DNA of 64,000 nt from Mermis nigrescens (Eukaryota > Nematoda > Enoplea > Mermithida > Mermithidae): positions 7,517,802 through 7,581,801 of the forward strand of contig JAVLUZ010000340.1 in assembly GCA_036768485.1 (NCBI GenBank), read 5' to 3'. The position numbers were made by a program, and so were the translations under genes. Each line of letters starts with the position of its first letter. Positions within the stretch are counted from its first letter, which is position 1. Shown piece after piece: positions 12,901-23,128 of this stretch. The notes beneath the pieces were generated by a model. That model searched no databases. It had not been told where the DNA came from and was given only the letters and a program-made list of their open reading frames with translations.

Positions 12901-15900
12901 TGGAAAACTTCTATTCCGCAAAATATTCGAGATATTCACCAATCAGAATAGGGAAAAAAGCTGTTTTTTGTTTATTTTACACACCTAATTTCGAACTTTA
13001 CATCCCATAAATAACTCGGTATTGCGTTTTCTAAACGCGATTTCCTGCGACCTGTAGCCCTTAAAACGTGCTTTATTTTTATTTCATTCAATTTGTCCCG
13101 ACTTATAACCGGAGAAGTTGGTGGAGAAATCTTAGACATAAATCTGTTTTTACACCATAAACTCGTGCGTAAACTTTAAACCCCTAGATATAACTCATTA
13201 TTAAATGTAAAAAATTTGCTGGTAAGCAGAACGTAGCCCTTAAGCTTTAGTGCATTTCTATCAGAAAAAATTTCTTGGAAATACAAAAAACGGTCAAAGA
13301 CATGTTTTTTACCCCAGAACTTAAACTTTTTGTTATCTCAGAGTTTTAACTTTGCACCCCGAGAAGTAACTCTGTATTGAGTTTAAAGAAATGCGTCCAA
13401 GTGCGATGTGCAAGCCTAGAGACGTACTCTATTTTCATTGTACTTCCGACTTCCCAATTTATAACCCGAGAGCCGTTGACAATCTGAAAGAAGGTAAAAA
13501 CGTATGTTTTCGTCCACCACCTTAAGTGTAAACTTTAAAGTGTCAGAACTAACTCCGCATTTACTTTAGACAAAAATTCATCTCAGCCTTAATCTATAGT
13601 ACATTTCTATAGATAAGTTTTTGGGGGACTCTTATACAAAGAATTTGGCAAACATAAAGAAATCGAAAACTCGACCAACATGTTTTTTTAGCCCTAGATG
13701 TTTACACTCTTTACACTGCCACTACGGGAGTAAGTCGCTTGAATAAAAATAAGAAGAATGTTTGGAGCTTATTTATATGCCCACATTCAAAAAAATAGAT
13801 AACCAGAATGCAATACTGCGGTAAAAAAGTTATGTGACCGACCAAAATTTTAAAAAAATTATATCCAATAGCGTTACAGTAAAACTTTACACGCTCATCA
13901 TACACTTACTATTGCGTGAAAACAAAAAAGTCTACAATATATTTCCCAATTATCTATCTATTTAAAAAAACAGCACAGTACATAAGTGTCTCGTTATAGC
14001 TGTAGGGGAGTGGGTTGTCACTTTATAGGAGGGTCCAAGTACATATGTTATAGGTATGTGCTAGCGCTACCTATGACTAGACTCAAAATACTATGTTCAT
14101 ACTAGCCGGATTTATAATCAGGCACATAGTTGGCCGTCTAAATTGTAGGGGGAAGGCTAAAATCTTGAAGTCAAATATCACAGCAACTATTTGTACATGG
14201 GCAAAAATGAATGTGTTTTTGAGCGTTTCTCATCAGCAAGCTCTAAACATCGGAGGAGAAATTTTTTCAATTTTTAAGAATTAAATTTTTTTAAATCATA
14301 TCCATTTCAAAAAAATTAAATAAAATGTTTTCACGAATGTTTTATAAGCATATCCGAGCTCGACCCGAGCATTCAGAGGGGATCGGACCTCCCCAAATTC
14401 AGAAAAATCGGGAAAATAGGACTCTTTAAACGTTATATTGTGCTATTTTTTTAGCCGTTTTAGGCTTGGTCCCCCTGAAAAATTGGTCTTGGTCCCCCAA
14501 AATAGGATGGCCAGCTACGTGCCTGTCGACCCTGTGCTTCATCTGTTTTGTACTTAATGGCAGGTAACCATTGCAAACAAAAACAATACTGGAAATAAAT
14601 AATTAAGCGCAGAGTCCCAGAAAATGTTGATATATTCACATTGCCTTATTCATAGCATGGAAAATTTCGAGATTATTAGCTTGAAAGTGTTTTAAAATCT
14701 ATTCCGGCAATCTTTCAAATGCGCTTCAACAACTTCCAATTTTTTCCTTGCACAAAATAATCGTATTCCCGAAATTCCCCTCACAGCTACGGGTATGGCT
14801 ATAATGTAACATCAGGGTAGAGACTTGTTATTTATTTATTTATTTAAATTAATAATTATAAAATTATTTATTTTTTAATTAATTAATTTATTTTATTCAT
14901 TTATTTATCTACTATTTTATTTCTTTTTTTATTCGTGATTTTTTTTGAAATTTTGTATCACCTTATAAGCGTCAACAATCTTGCCATCCTTGGACCCGAT
15001 CGATTTTACATGAGCAACGACATTTATTTCAAAAATGCGTTTTTGAGAAAACTGCAATTTCTTTTGCCAATGTTCAATTTCGGTAATATTGTGCTCTACG
15101 ACAATGGCGACGTTAGTGTCGTAGATAAACTCTTGCCTCTGCCCAATGGATTAGACATTGACGAAGATGTGAAGTACGGAACTGAAATATGCATAAAAAA
15201 TTTTAAGAATAAAACAAGTTTAATTAAATTTATTATTCTTTTAAATTTTAGATTGCTTTTTTATTTTTTAAAGTTTACTGGACTAAATAATTTATGCGTT
15301 TCTAAAAAACGAGCAAATGTCATGAAACTTTCCAAAAATAATCAGTACTCCAGCTTATACAAAGGGTTTATTATTGTACTGTAACTATAGCTCATGTAAC
15401 TGAAAGTCACATTTATACACTAGGATTCAGTGGCGGATCTGGGATTTTCCTAAGGGGGGGCGGAACCCTGACTTTGGCGGAAAAATTAGCAGTTTTAACC
15501 CGAAAATCGCTAAAAATCGCTCAAAAATGCTTAATTTTGCGCACTATTCTGGGCTAATGGGGGGAGGAGGGCGGCCGCCCTCCCGCCCCCTCCCTAAATC
15601 CGCCCCTGCTAGGATTGACTTGAAAAACCGAGTTCTGGCTAGATCAAGCTAAGCGCCGCATAAATTCAAATTTTTAAAGGTTAAAATTTGTTTTAATAGA
15701 CATATACTGGCAAAGTGAAACAATTTTTATTTGGCATTGATACGAGACTTTGGGGCTAAAATTTGAATAGACCAGATTAGAGTAAATTTATGTACCGCAT
15801 CCTGTGGTGCAAATGTCAATGACTACACTTTGTTCCCCACTACAACGCCAATCTTTTCTTCACTTAAAATCACTAAATGATATCAAGGGAAAACTTCAAT

Positions 15901-18164
15901 ATAAAATAAAACGTGCAGAGGTCATAGCCTAACTTTATAATCATAAAATTTGCATCGTCGAAATGGAAAATTGAAAAAATGAATTCGTGTTCGAGTTTGA
16001 TCAGTAAGGGTCAAAGAGTTCCAAGCACATATGGGCCTGGGGGTTTAGAGTCATACCCCGCACCCCAACACAATGCGGTAGATCCCTTAAAACCGATAGA
16101 CCCCATAATAAGATTTTTGGCACGTGTTTGGGATTTCCGTTGGTTTTACACCCTCAGAATTTGGTCGCCGCGGCCTATGTTGCGGTATTGAGTAATGCGC
16201 TGTAAATTTATGCATGTTTTCAATTTTTCTTTGTATTTTTAATAAATTTTAATGAGATTTTCCTATATAGCCATGTTAGCTGGTGGTAACGAATCCTTAT
16301 CATTTACTCAATATTCAATAGTTTCAACTAGAAGCGAAATTTGCCCTGAATACCCTGATGTACATATTAGCACTTTTCTTTTCAGACTCTTGTTTGTTGC
16401 GCTATCGAAGTCTAAACAATTGTTGGTTTACGACATTTCGAACCCAAAGGTGATAAAGAAGATACAGGTAATTAAAAGAAGCCGGCAAAATTTTATTTAT
16501 TTAAAAAAATTATAAAATAAATAATTTAGAAGTTAACGAAAAAAACAGACACTCTTTTACTTCTCAACATTGACAATGTCTACCGTACATGGAGTAGAGT
16601 CTGAATCTCCAGAATCAGGAAAAATCCCCGAAATTAAGATTTTGAACTTTCTCCGAATTTAGTTTTTTTTCGAAGTAATTTTTGAATGCCGATAGGGATA
16701 GGTGCTCAATGAGAAGCTTAAAGTATTCGATTGATCTCAATACTAATTTTGTGCTTCTTTACATATTCCGTCAAACATAGATACGACAGAGGATAATCGA
16801 AGTGTCATTAACCTTATGGAATTGGCCGGCTAACCCGCCAGAATTTTAATTGTTACATACCTGCTTTCAGAGCATTGATCTCGGAGCAGTGCCGGATAAC
16901 TTATTTTACGATAAACCGAGAAAGAGCGTCTGGATCGGTGCTCATCCGCTTCTGTACAAAATATTTATTCACTTAAGTAATCCGCGAGCTCATTCAACGT
17001 CGCCTTCAATAGCAAGTCAATTGCATTATTGCGGCTAATAACCACGCATGGGCTTGGGGGTTCGGGGAAGTCTGGACCATTCATGGGCAACACTTACTTC
17101 TGGAGGGTCTGTGTGGTGTAAAATTAGAAAAAATCTCCCAAAAAACTTGCCAAAAATTCAATTCTGAGGGTCTACCGATTTTAAAGGTAAATCAAATCTT
17201 CGAGGAGGGTCAAGATAAGCCTCCATCCTACGCTCACGTGTAGTCTAGGACCCAGAAATCAAAAGAGTACACCTCCCAGTTCCGAATGATCAAATCAAAA
17301 AAATTTTTTTCAATAATTTTTTCGTTTTTTCGCAATTTTTTAACTTCAATATGGGGCTTACGAAAATGTCGAAAAATAATGTTTTTTGTCCCTAACATCG
17401 ATTTTCGGCACTTTATTGAAATTTGAAAATTCTTCTCAACCCCCCTCCCCTTATAGTTTAGGCGTTGTTTATGTTTTGAACAAAACTTTTCAATGATATC
17501 AATAGTATTATTACCATATTGACTTCAATTTTTGAGATCATTTCAATTCAAAAAGAACAAAAATCCTGTTTTTATCCTACGCTGACCCTAAAACCACTTT
17601 ATTATTTCGTAAAGGAGCGTAAATCAAATTAATTAATGATGGATTTATAAAGGACTTCATGAATGAACATTTTTTTTAAAGATTTGACGCTTGAATTAAT
17701 TTTAGGAATCTTATTTTAATCGAATTTCTCTAAGATATTTTATTTAATCCTGCTTAAATCGCTTGTTGTGTGTAACTTCGAATTGAGTGATTAGGAATAC
17801 ATCACTGATAGGCACCTACTTTCTAAAAGATGGGCCGAATTGCTGTATTAGAAAAACATCCTGCTGTGAGGATTAAAGAGCTTACTGTAAAAGTATAAGT
17901 AAAAATTTAAAAATTGTGTGAATCAAAATTTTCAAAAATAAAAAATTAGAAGAAGTGAAAATAAACTCAATTTGTTTCTAGATTTTTGAGGTTCGATTCC
18001 GAAATGGTTTTAACGATTACACAATACACAGTCATTATTCTGATACCGGAGAACAATTGACTGGGTCCAGCGTAGCCGTGCGATATGAGAATAGAATTTT
18101 GATTGGAAGCATTTACGACAAACTCATTTTGTGCGACAAAATTGATGATAATATTGATGAATGA
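6861..18164 (+). CDS. Paraoxonase / MEC-6-like arylesterase family protein, complete ten-exon gene
   Basis: Joining exons 6861-7674 (two), 8002-8057, 8493-8667, 9919-10042, 14970-15173, 16386-16467, 16871-16976, 17852-17892 and 17982-18164 gives 1113 nt: 370 residues plus TGA, with consistent phases and GT..AG at each junction. The family is a six-bladed beta-propeller with two calcium ions that hydrolyses lactones and aryl esters; in worms MEC-6 and its relatives act as membrane chaperones. Seen here: a hydrophobic N-terminal anchor (about residues 8-23), Cys41 and Cys361 (the conserved disulfide pair), Glu52-Asp53, His115, His134, Asn168, Asn225 and Asp270-Asn271, matching the calcium ligands and histidine dyad of PON1 at nearly identical numbering. 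The free cysteine of PON1 blade 5 (GCHP) is Ala285 here. Vertebrate PONs have about 355 residues. Enzyme or chaperone cannot be decided. The frame is open upstream of the chosen ATG to 6759, so a longer N-terminus from an upstream exon is possible. Confidence 0.88.
7284..7443. mobile_element. hAT-type MITE (CAATACATGGGC), 160 bp
   Basis: CAATACATGGGCAGCAACC at the left and GACGCCCATGTAC at the right, flanked by GGTTATCA / GGTGATCA (7 of 8). In intron 1 of the paraoxonase-like gene. Similar fragments occur near 16025-16180, 17045-17230 and 23805-23975. Confidence 0.65.
7604..7674 (+). CDS. Paraoxonase-like gene, exon 2
   Basis: Lies between the acceptor ATTTAG and the donor G|GTAAAT. It encodes residues 24-47, ending PGHCQRVDPI, which aligns with the paraoxonase N-terminal Cys region (PON1 Cys42). 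It joins exon 1 in phase through a split TAC codon. Confidence 0.85.
8002..8057 (+). CDS. Paraoxonase-like gene, exon 3 (calcium ligands Glu-Asp)
   Basis: Lies between the acceptor TTTCAG and the donor GTAAAA. It encodes EAGSEDIALLPDGTAIITS, the hallmark GSED...LP.G.A.I.S block of paraoxonases. Glu52 and Asp53 correspond to PON1 Glu53 and Asp54. Confidence 0.9.
8493..8667 (+). CDS. Paraoxonase-like gene, exon 4 (His115)
   Basis: Follows the acceptor TATGTAG and ends at G|GTGATC. It encodes residues 67-124, beginning GLRYLKAKGF and containing TGKLFIYRF and NFIPHGIKAYT. His115 in the PHGI block equals PON1 His115, one of the catalytic dyad residues. Confidence 0.9.
9919..10042 (+). CDS. Paraoxonase-like gene, exon 5 (His134)
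   Basis: Follows the acceptor AATAACAG and ends at GTGAGA. It encodes EVLLYVANHEPDGDAIEI through the IKTIKHKL block. His134 matches the second dyad histidine of PON1. A 4.9-kb intron full of repeats follows. Confidence 0.9.
10344..10520. mobile_element. hAT-type MITE (CATAnnTGGGC family), 177 bp
   Basis: Starts ATAGGTGGGCGGCGCCAAAA, ends CCCCAATCCCAGGTGTA; flanks CTGGGGAC / CTGGGGAG. Sequence matches the arm of 19691-19979 and 30733-31864 in inverse. In intron 5 of the paraoxonase-like gene. Confidence 0.7.
10923..12027. mobile_element. Long-TIR element in paraoxonase-like intron 5
   Basis: Left arm from TTTTACTAGCAAAGAAAAAT (about 10923-11115) and right arm ending GCATTTTTTGCTAAAA (about 11855-12027) are inverse copies through TACTTGGAGT, TAAGGATGTAAAAGGAGG and AACGCAAAAAATCGAAG. 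No transposase ORF seen. A single arm recurs at 958-1150. Confidence 0.75.
11480..11750. mobile_element. hAT-type MITE (CATnGGTGGGC family), 271 bp
   Basis: Starts CATTGGTGGGCAGCACCGAA, ends CACGCCCAGGTGTG; perfect GTTGCAAC duplication (11472-11479, 11751-11758). Nested in the inverted-repeat element 10923-12027. Confidence 0.88.
12200..14080 (+). repeat. Diverged tandem array, about 180-bp unit, in paraoxonase-like intron 5
   Basis: About ten units, each with a TTTACAC/TTTACATC block, a TAACTC.GTATTGAGTGTAAA-like block and often TATAACCGGAGAAGTTGGTG. The TAACTC-like block recurs near 12645, 12825, 13011, 13190, 13365, 13548, 13725 and 13905, a spacing of 175-186. The first two units are shorter. 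A solo unit lies at about 3800-4180. Confidence 0.75.
14368..14525. mobile_element. hAT-type MITE, CAGGCACGTAGCT family, degraded left end
   Basis: The right end GGCCAGCTACGTGCCTG and the internal AAACGTTATATTGTGCTATT match 53096-53264. Flanks TCGACCCG / TCGACCCT. The left terminus has drifted. In intron 5 of the paraoxonase-like gene. Confidence 0.65.
14970..15173 (+). CDS. Paraoxonase-like gene, exon 6 (Asn168, Asn225)
   Basis: Follows the acceptor TTATAAG. It encodes VNNLAILGPDRFYMSND through PLPNGLDIDEDVK and ends at GTACGG. Asn168 and Asn225 match calcium ligands Asn168 and Asn224 of PON1; the position of PON1 Asp169 is Asn here. Downstream sequence to 15384 is an intronic read-through. 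Confidence 0.88.
15428..15608. mobile_element. hAT-type MITE (CAGTGGCGGAT termini), 181 bp
   Basis: Ends CAGTGGCGGATCTGGGATTT and AAATCCGCCCCTG, flanked by a perfect 8-bp CTAGGATT duplication (15420-15427, 15609-15616). In intron 6 of the paraoxonase-like gene. Confidence 0.88.
16386..16467 (+). CDS. Paraoxonase-like gene, exon 7
   Basis: Lies between the acceptor TTTTCAG and the donor GTAATT. It encodes LLFVALSKSKQLLVYDIS followed by KVIKKIQ. This matches the YVADxxxxxIxxY blade strand that follows the NG calcium ligand in paraoxonases. Confidence 0.88.
16871..16976 (+). CDS. Paraoxonase-like gene, exon 8 (Asp270-Asn271)
   Basis: Lies between the acceptor CTTTCAG and the donor A|GTAATC. 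It encodes SIDLGAVPDNLFYD through VWIGAHPLLYKIFIHL. The PDNL block holds Asp270-Asn271, matching PON1 Asp269-Asn270. The GCHP block of PON1 is GAHP, so the free cysteine is absent. Confidence 0.9.
17852..17892 (+). CDS. Paraoxonase-like gene, exon 9 (micro-exon)
   Basis: A 41-nt exon after the acceptor GTATTAG, ending at GTATAAG. It encodes KHPAVRIKELTVK and is the only choice seen that restores phase between exons 8 and 10. It corresponds to the PON segment between the GCHP block and the last blade (VLRIQN). The boundary rests on phase and weak similarity, so it is the least certain exon. Confidence 0.65.
17982..18164 (+). CDS. Paraoxonase-like gene, terminal exon 10
   Basis: Follows the acceptor TTTCTAG and ends at TGA 18162-18164. 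It encodes IFEVRFRNGFNDYT, then GEQLTGSSVAVRYENRI and ILIGSIYDKLILCD. The LxGSSVAxxxxxxxLIGxxxxKxxxC block is the paraoxonase C-terminus; Cys361 is the disulfide partner of Cys41. AATAAA hexamers occur from about 18.53 kb, but a poly(A) site cannot be assigned. Confidence 0.9.
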   Translation: MFEVRFRNGFNDYTIHSHYSDTGEQLTGSSVAVRYENRILIGSIYDKLILCDKIDDNIDE

Positions 18165-19022
18165 TTTAACTTTTGATTTAATTAGATGATGATGATATTT
18201 AATAATTAATAATTTATCAATATTTAATTACTTAATAATCGATGAATTTGATTAAATAATTATAATATTGATTTCAATTCAAATTTTGTAGATCAACGTT
18301 ATCAGATTAAACCTACTTTAGCATGCTTTAATTTTTTTCGTCTAAATATTGTCAAATTGCCAGAGAGTAAAAACGCAAGGCTATATTTTATAAATTCGCT
18401 CCGACTAGCATTAAGTACGATCGACGATAAAATCGTTTCTTAAAGTCAGATGTTTTATCGTAAGCTTGCGCTTATTTTTTTATTATTTTGTTTTTACACT
18501 TGATATACACTTTAAACGAAACGATTAGTATAAAAATAAATATAGAGAAAAATGTATGCATACGTTTACAACATGTATGCACTTTCGTACGCAAATATAA
18601 TTATAACTGGAATAAGTAAATAAGTTTAAGGCAAATAAAACATAAATTGAAATAATTAGAGCTGAGTAATATGCGGAACTAAGCAAACGCTATTTCGTTC
18701 GAATCATAAAACTGGTACTGTAAATCTAGAAAAATCGTGAAATCACGATAAAGCCTAAACTTGAAATGGCTAAGTCGATGTTGATCAGGGCGTAGTAGGA
18801 ATAAATGAATTAGTACTAGTTTTCAAATGACTGGCTAAAATTTAAGCAAGTTGTACATACCATCATACCTAGGCGTATCCAGACCTGCACTGGAGGAAAG
18901 GAGGGGGTCAGAAATGAAAAAATGGGATATCTTTTAGTAAAAATAAGGCAAAATGACGGCCAAAAATTAATGGAGATTGGGACATTTTTGTGAAAAAGCG
19001 CTTTGAATCAGCCAGAAACTGT
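18165..19022. other. 3' flank of the paraoxonase-like gene
   Basis: AT-rich sequence after the stop codon, with AATAAA hexamers near 18.53 and 18.63 kb that could serve as poly(A) signals. No other gene seen. Confidence 0.5.
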
Positions 19023-19030
19023 ATAATAAC

Positions 19031-20261
19031 TAGCGTTGGCAAAAGTCCGACTAAGAATTAGCAAGGATTAGAGTCCGGACTAAGACCAATAGTCTTTGGA
19101 CTATAGTCCTAGTCTTTTTTTTATCCCGTCAGTCCGGAAAAGGATTAGTTCTTTTTTTTGGCGGACTAAGTCCGGTTAGTCCGACCTACCGGACAAAAGT
19201 TCTAACTTCTTCCACGTTGTGCTATCATTTATTCATTTGCTGTAGGTACTGAATTGTATGTCGCACCCGACATTCTACGTGCGTTTCGCAAGTCTCCCCT
19301 TCTCTTTGGGGAGCGTTGTTTGCGTTTTCTTTTGCCTGATTTTCAAACTATGCTCAAAAAGATATTTTCTATTCGTTCAGTGGCGGTGGAAAAAAACGGA
19401 TGAGGTTGTCAACCATAAAACAGCTAATTAGTTGTCAACTGAACAATAGCAAGTTTACATTATCAATGTTTTTTAATAATAGTTCTGTCCCCAATGTTCA
19501 CTGTCATTTTTTGTGAGAAACTCGGAACGTAATTGGCTGTATAAACAAACAGTTTCATATTTTTGTTTCAAGACTAAGTTTTGTTGAATTCGAAAAAAAT
19601 TTCCATATTTTGGGTTCGAGACTAAATCTTGTTGCATTCATACGAAGCATTCAGAGCGCAGTTCTGTGGATAGGTTTATGTGGTCCTATCCATACATGGG
19701 CGTGGGGGAGGGGTTGGGGGTATGCACCCCCAGAAGTTGGAATACCCCCTGAAATCAAAATACCCCCGGAATTCAATTTTTGAAATTTTTTAGCTTTTTT
19801 AGCGATTTTTTGATGCTATTGGATAGTGCTCGATTGCTCAATGAAAAACGTCTAAAAATGGTGTTTTTTCGCCATACGACCACATTTAAGACCATTTTTT
19901 TGCTTTCGAATATTTTTCCAACCTCCCCACAGAAATTTTTTACCCCCCCCCCCCAGAATTTTGGTGCTGCCCACGTATGGTCCTATCCCCCTTCCAATCT
20001 TTCATTTCTAATTTTTTTCTCCATCTCGTCCACATGTATTTGTTTAATTAATTAATGTACCTATGTGAATATCGCCATGTAGTACATAGGTAGTAGGTAC
20101 CAGCATTGTTCGTTGATTTTTTAATAAAAAGGTTGTCTGAGCATCTTTTCCCTGCATATTTATTAAGGACTTAGTCCGACACTTGATCTTTTTTTAAAGA
20201 CTACGGTCTGGACTATAGACCTGACCCGTAAAGTCCTTTTTGGGGACTTTTGCCAACGCCA
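19031..20261. mobile_element. hAT-type element TAGCGTTGG..CCAACGCCA, 1231 bp
   Basis: Ends TAGCGTTGGCAAAAGTCC and inverse; flanks ATAATAAC / GTAATAAC (7 of 8). Subterminal repeats of AGTCCGGACTA type are clustered in the first 170 bp and last 100 bp. Contains the younger insertion 19691-19979. Confidence 0.85.
19691..19979. mobile_element. hAT-type MITE (CATACATGGGC termini), 289 bp
   Basis: CATACATGGGCGTGGGG at the left and GGTGCTGCCCACGTATG at the right, with a perfect GTCCTATC duplication (19683-19690, 19980-19987). Nested in 19031-20261. Confidence 0.88.
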
Positions 20262-20513
20262 GTAATAACATACTTTTGACGCTATTTTCGCGCTTAAATC
20301 AGTTTTTGAGATCATTTTAGCCCGAGAAAGCTCAATTTTTGACCACCGCCTCCCCCGATCGGCCATGTCATGCATCTACATATAGGCGATACATATATGA
20401 ATTCCCGAAATCTCATTCCTTTTTGTCGATATCTGATTGTGTTGTAATTGCGGACAATTTTTATCACATGCTACTTGGAATGTGACGCAACCTATAACCT
20501 ATTTTTCTTGAGA

Positions 20514-20763
20514 GGAATTTTGCTGAGGAAACTAAGAAATGCATATATGTAAAAAATCAATAAAGGCAATAATCGATTATATTTCAATATATGTATTTGT
20601 TTGCGACTGCTTTTTGGCAATTTATGCAAAACTTTTTAAATATGCTTGCTAAGGCTGGCATTTAGTACCGCACCGTCAGTTCAATAGACCGGTGTCACGT
20701 AAAAACACCATACGCTACTCCAGTAATCTATTGGCACATGATATGCGCACGTTAGAACAACAG
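20514..20763 (+). repeat. Direct repeat of about 245 bp, copy 1
   Basis: From GGAATTTTGCTG to GCGCACGTTAGAACAACAG, nearly identical to 23129-23374, including AATCAATAAAGGCAATAATC and GGTGTCACGTAAAAACACC. Confidence 0.85.
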
Positions 20764-20944
20764 ACATTCAACGCATATATTGAAGGGACATAACATCTGA
20801 AAGGAACCGGTCCGAGCTCTGCACATAAGACTGCTAAGTGAGGAGTCAGCGCTGATAAAGGCTATTGAATTCGTCACCGCTTTCATATACGTGTGTGCGC
20901 TAATATAAGCAGCAGCCCGTTAAGTAGGATAGAGTATTTAGGTA

Positions 20945-21993
20945 ACGTCCCGGGTGACCGACAGTCCCGGGTCACCGACAGTCCCGGGTGACCGACAGTC
21001 CCGGGTCACCGACGAATAGTATAAAAATAGATCTGTTAATCAGAAAATTCCCGAGTGACCGACAGTACCTACTGGGCCCGACAGTCCCGGGTGGCCGACT
21101 GTACTGGGTGGCCCACAGTCCCGAGTGATCGACTCTACCGGGTGGTCAAAAGTCTTGGGTGGCCGACACTGTACCGGGTGATCGATAGATGGCATAAAAA
21201 TTCCCAAATGACCCGGTTGTACTATTACAATGAATATATGTACACGTACGTATGTATATATGCACATAAATTTTGTCAAAATCGAAATACGTAATTTTTT
21301 CATTCTCTTAGAATAACAATAAGGTTTTCACTGGCATAATGTGAATATAAAATTATTACATGTACATATTGTATATAAACTTATTAAATGTACATATTTA
21401 ATATAAACTATCAAAAGTAAAAATTTTGTATCAAAGATTCATTTTTTTCACCAAGTTTAAGTAGGATAGCACTACACAATAAGTTTAAATACATAGGATA
21501 CCACTAATTTAGTTTAAGTAGGATAGCACTAAATAAGTTTAAGTAGGATTGCACTGAACAGTAAGTTCAAGTAGGATAGCCACAATAAGTGTAAGTAGGA
21601 TAGCACTAAAACATTACGCATTTTAAATAATGGACCTTTTTTACAAAATCATGCATGTTTCAACTTTGCTATGAATTCGTATGAACAATGTTATCGAATT
21701 AATAAAACTATTTATGTGCATAAATAGGTACATATTTGGAAAAGCATTAATTCCGAAATCATAAGTCAGTTAAGAATTTTTATGACAAACCTATTATTAT
21801 ACCACTTGTCGGTCACCCGGGACTGTCGGCCACCCGGTACAGTCGGCCACTCGGAACTGTCGGCCATCCGGTACAGCCGGCCACCCGGGACTGTCGGCCA
21901 GTCGGGAATTTTTTGATGACAGATCTATTTTTAAAACCATTTGTCGGTCACCCATGACTTTCGGTTACCCGGGACTGTCGGTCACCCGGGACA
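20945..21993. mobile_element. Foldback element with GTCCCGGGTGACCGACA arms
   Basis: Left arm 20948-21190 of 17-bp units (GTCCCGGGTGACCGACA, alternating orientation variants); right arm 21807-21993 in inverse (TGTCGGTCACCCGGGAC). The middle holds AT-rich sequence and a GTTTAAGTAGGATAGCACTA tandem array at 21455-21612. Confidence 0.8.
21455..21612 (+). repeat. Tandem repeat, AAGTTTAAGTAGGATAGCAC unit
   Basis: Five or six imperfect copies of an approximately 25-35 bp unit containing AAGTAGGATAGCACTA inside the foldback 20945-21993. One related unit (TAAGTAGGATAGAG) lies just outside the left arm at 20924. Confidence 0.75.
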
Positions 21994-22105
21994 CAATCTG
22001 TATTTATTATTGACTTAGGAATTATATTGCTACGAATGCGGGGCTCGACAGACGTACCTACGCGGAGTGACCCTTGTTATAATTAATGTGACTATGATTA
22101 TTAAA

Positions 22106-22282
22106 TTAACCAATAGCGGGCGTTACATTGGGTACTACGACGTTAATATATGGAAGTGCAATATCACCCAGAGCACCGAGAAAATTCGATACTGCATTGC
22201 CAAAAATTGGGATAGTTGAAACTGCCTGATCGATGATCGGTATCTTCACAGGAATATTAGCTGTAGTGTTGATAAGCAATGC
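22106..22282 (-). CDS. Candidate terminal exon of an unidentified minus-strand gene
   Basis: On the minus strand, a pyrimidine-rich acceptor (..TTTTTTTCTGATTCAAG) is followed by 58 open codons and TAA. The peptide is hydrophobic-amphipathic (ALLINTTANIPVKIPIIDQ, then FGNAVSNFLGALGDIALPY) and ends VVPNVTPAIG. GC content and codon choice look coding beside the AT-rich flanks. No family is recognised. A possible upstream exon is the ORF starting at 22481, which ends at a GTATAT donor near 22361, but that part overlaps repeat-like sequence. It could also be a chance ORF or a transposon exon. Confidence 0.3.
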   Translation of the reverse strand, partial: ALLINTTANIPVKIPIIDQAVSTIPIFGNAVSNFLGALGDIALPYINVVVPNVTPAIG

Positions 22283-22857
22283 CTTGAATCAGAAAAAAAT
22301 TTAGGAAAACTTTAAAAATAACTGAGAAAAGCAATGAAAGTAAATTAAAAAAGAATATACCATGCATGTACAACGTGATAAATTCTGGGCTAGGGTAGGG
22401 GTCAGCTTCGGAATTTTTTTCTAAAGCGGGTTTTTTTGACTTAAACGTGGCACGCGAGTCGAAAACGCCACTTTTCGACATTTCTGACGATGCCCTTCTC
22501 TTCTAGATTATAAACATGGAAAAAATCTTAAGATGCGAATATAGTGTACGATCACAGAATGCACGCAACAGATAACTCAAAAAACAGCTTAAAATCATAA
22601 CTTTCCGCATAAACTGGTATTTTTCTCCAAAAAATGAAAAAGCAGATATGTAAAGACGTGTTATTTATTTTTAAGGTACTATCTACCTCTTTGGCCTGCA
22701 AGGAACAGAAACGCCCGAAATGGGGCTTCAATGGAAGATCTAGACAGACCGCCAGATGAGAACCGGATGAGAATGGAAATTTTCCTTCAAAAGTGCTCAA
22801 AACTGGCGAAAAACTGTAGAATGACATAATGTAAAGGCTATTATAGGATTTATATCA

Positions 22858-22860
<3 letters not shown>

Positions 22861-22954
<94 letters not shown>
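22861..22954 (+). repeat. (CA)n microsatellite, 94 bp
   Basis: An uninterrupted run of 47 CA units. Apparent cysteine/valine-rich ORFs on the minus strand here are artefacts. Confidence 0.99.
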
Positions 22955-22955
<1 letters not shown>

Positions 22956-23128
22956 CTGCGTCTGGATGTTATTTTTTGATTCCTGAGGAAATACTCGATA
23001 AAATGCTGCGATTTCGATTTTTGAGGATGCAGAAATTTTCGTAAGATAAAGAGCGTTAGCAGCACCCAGATTCATTAAAATGCGTTTGAAAGTCATAACA
23101 AACTTAGAATTGAATGTGCATTTACATG

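Noticed and set aside
14935..15384. 149-codon ORF as a single exon
   Set aside because: Only 14970-15173 is exon; both ends beyond the splice sites are low-complexity intron sequence.
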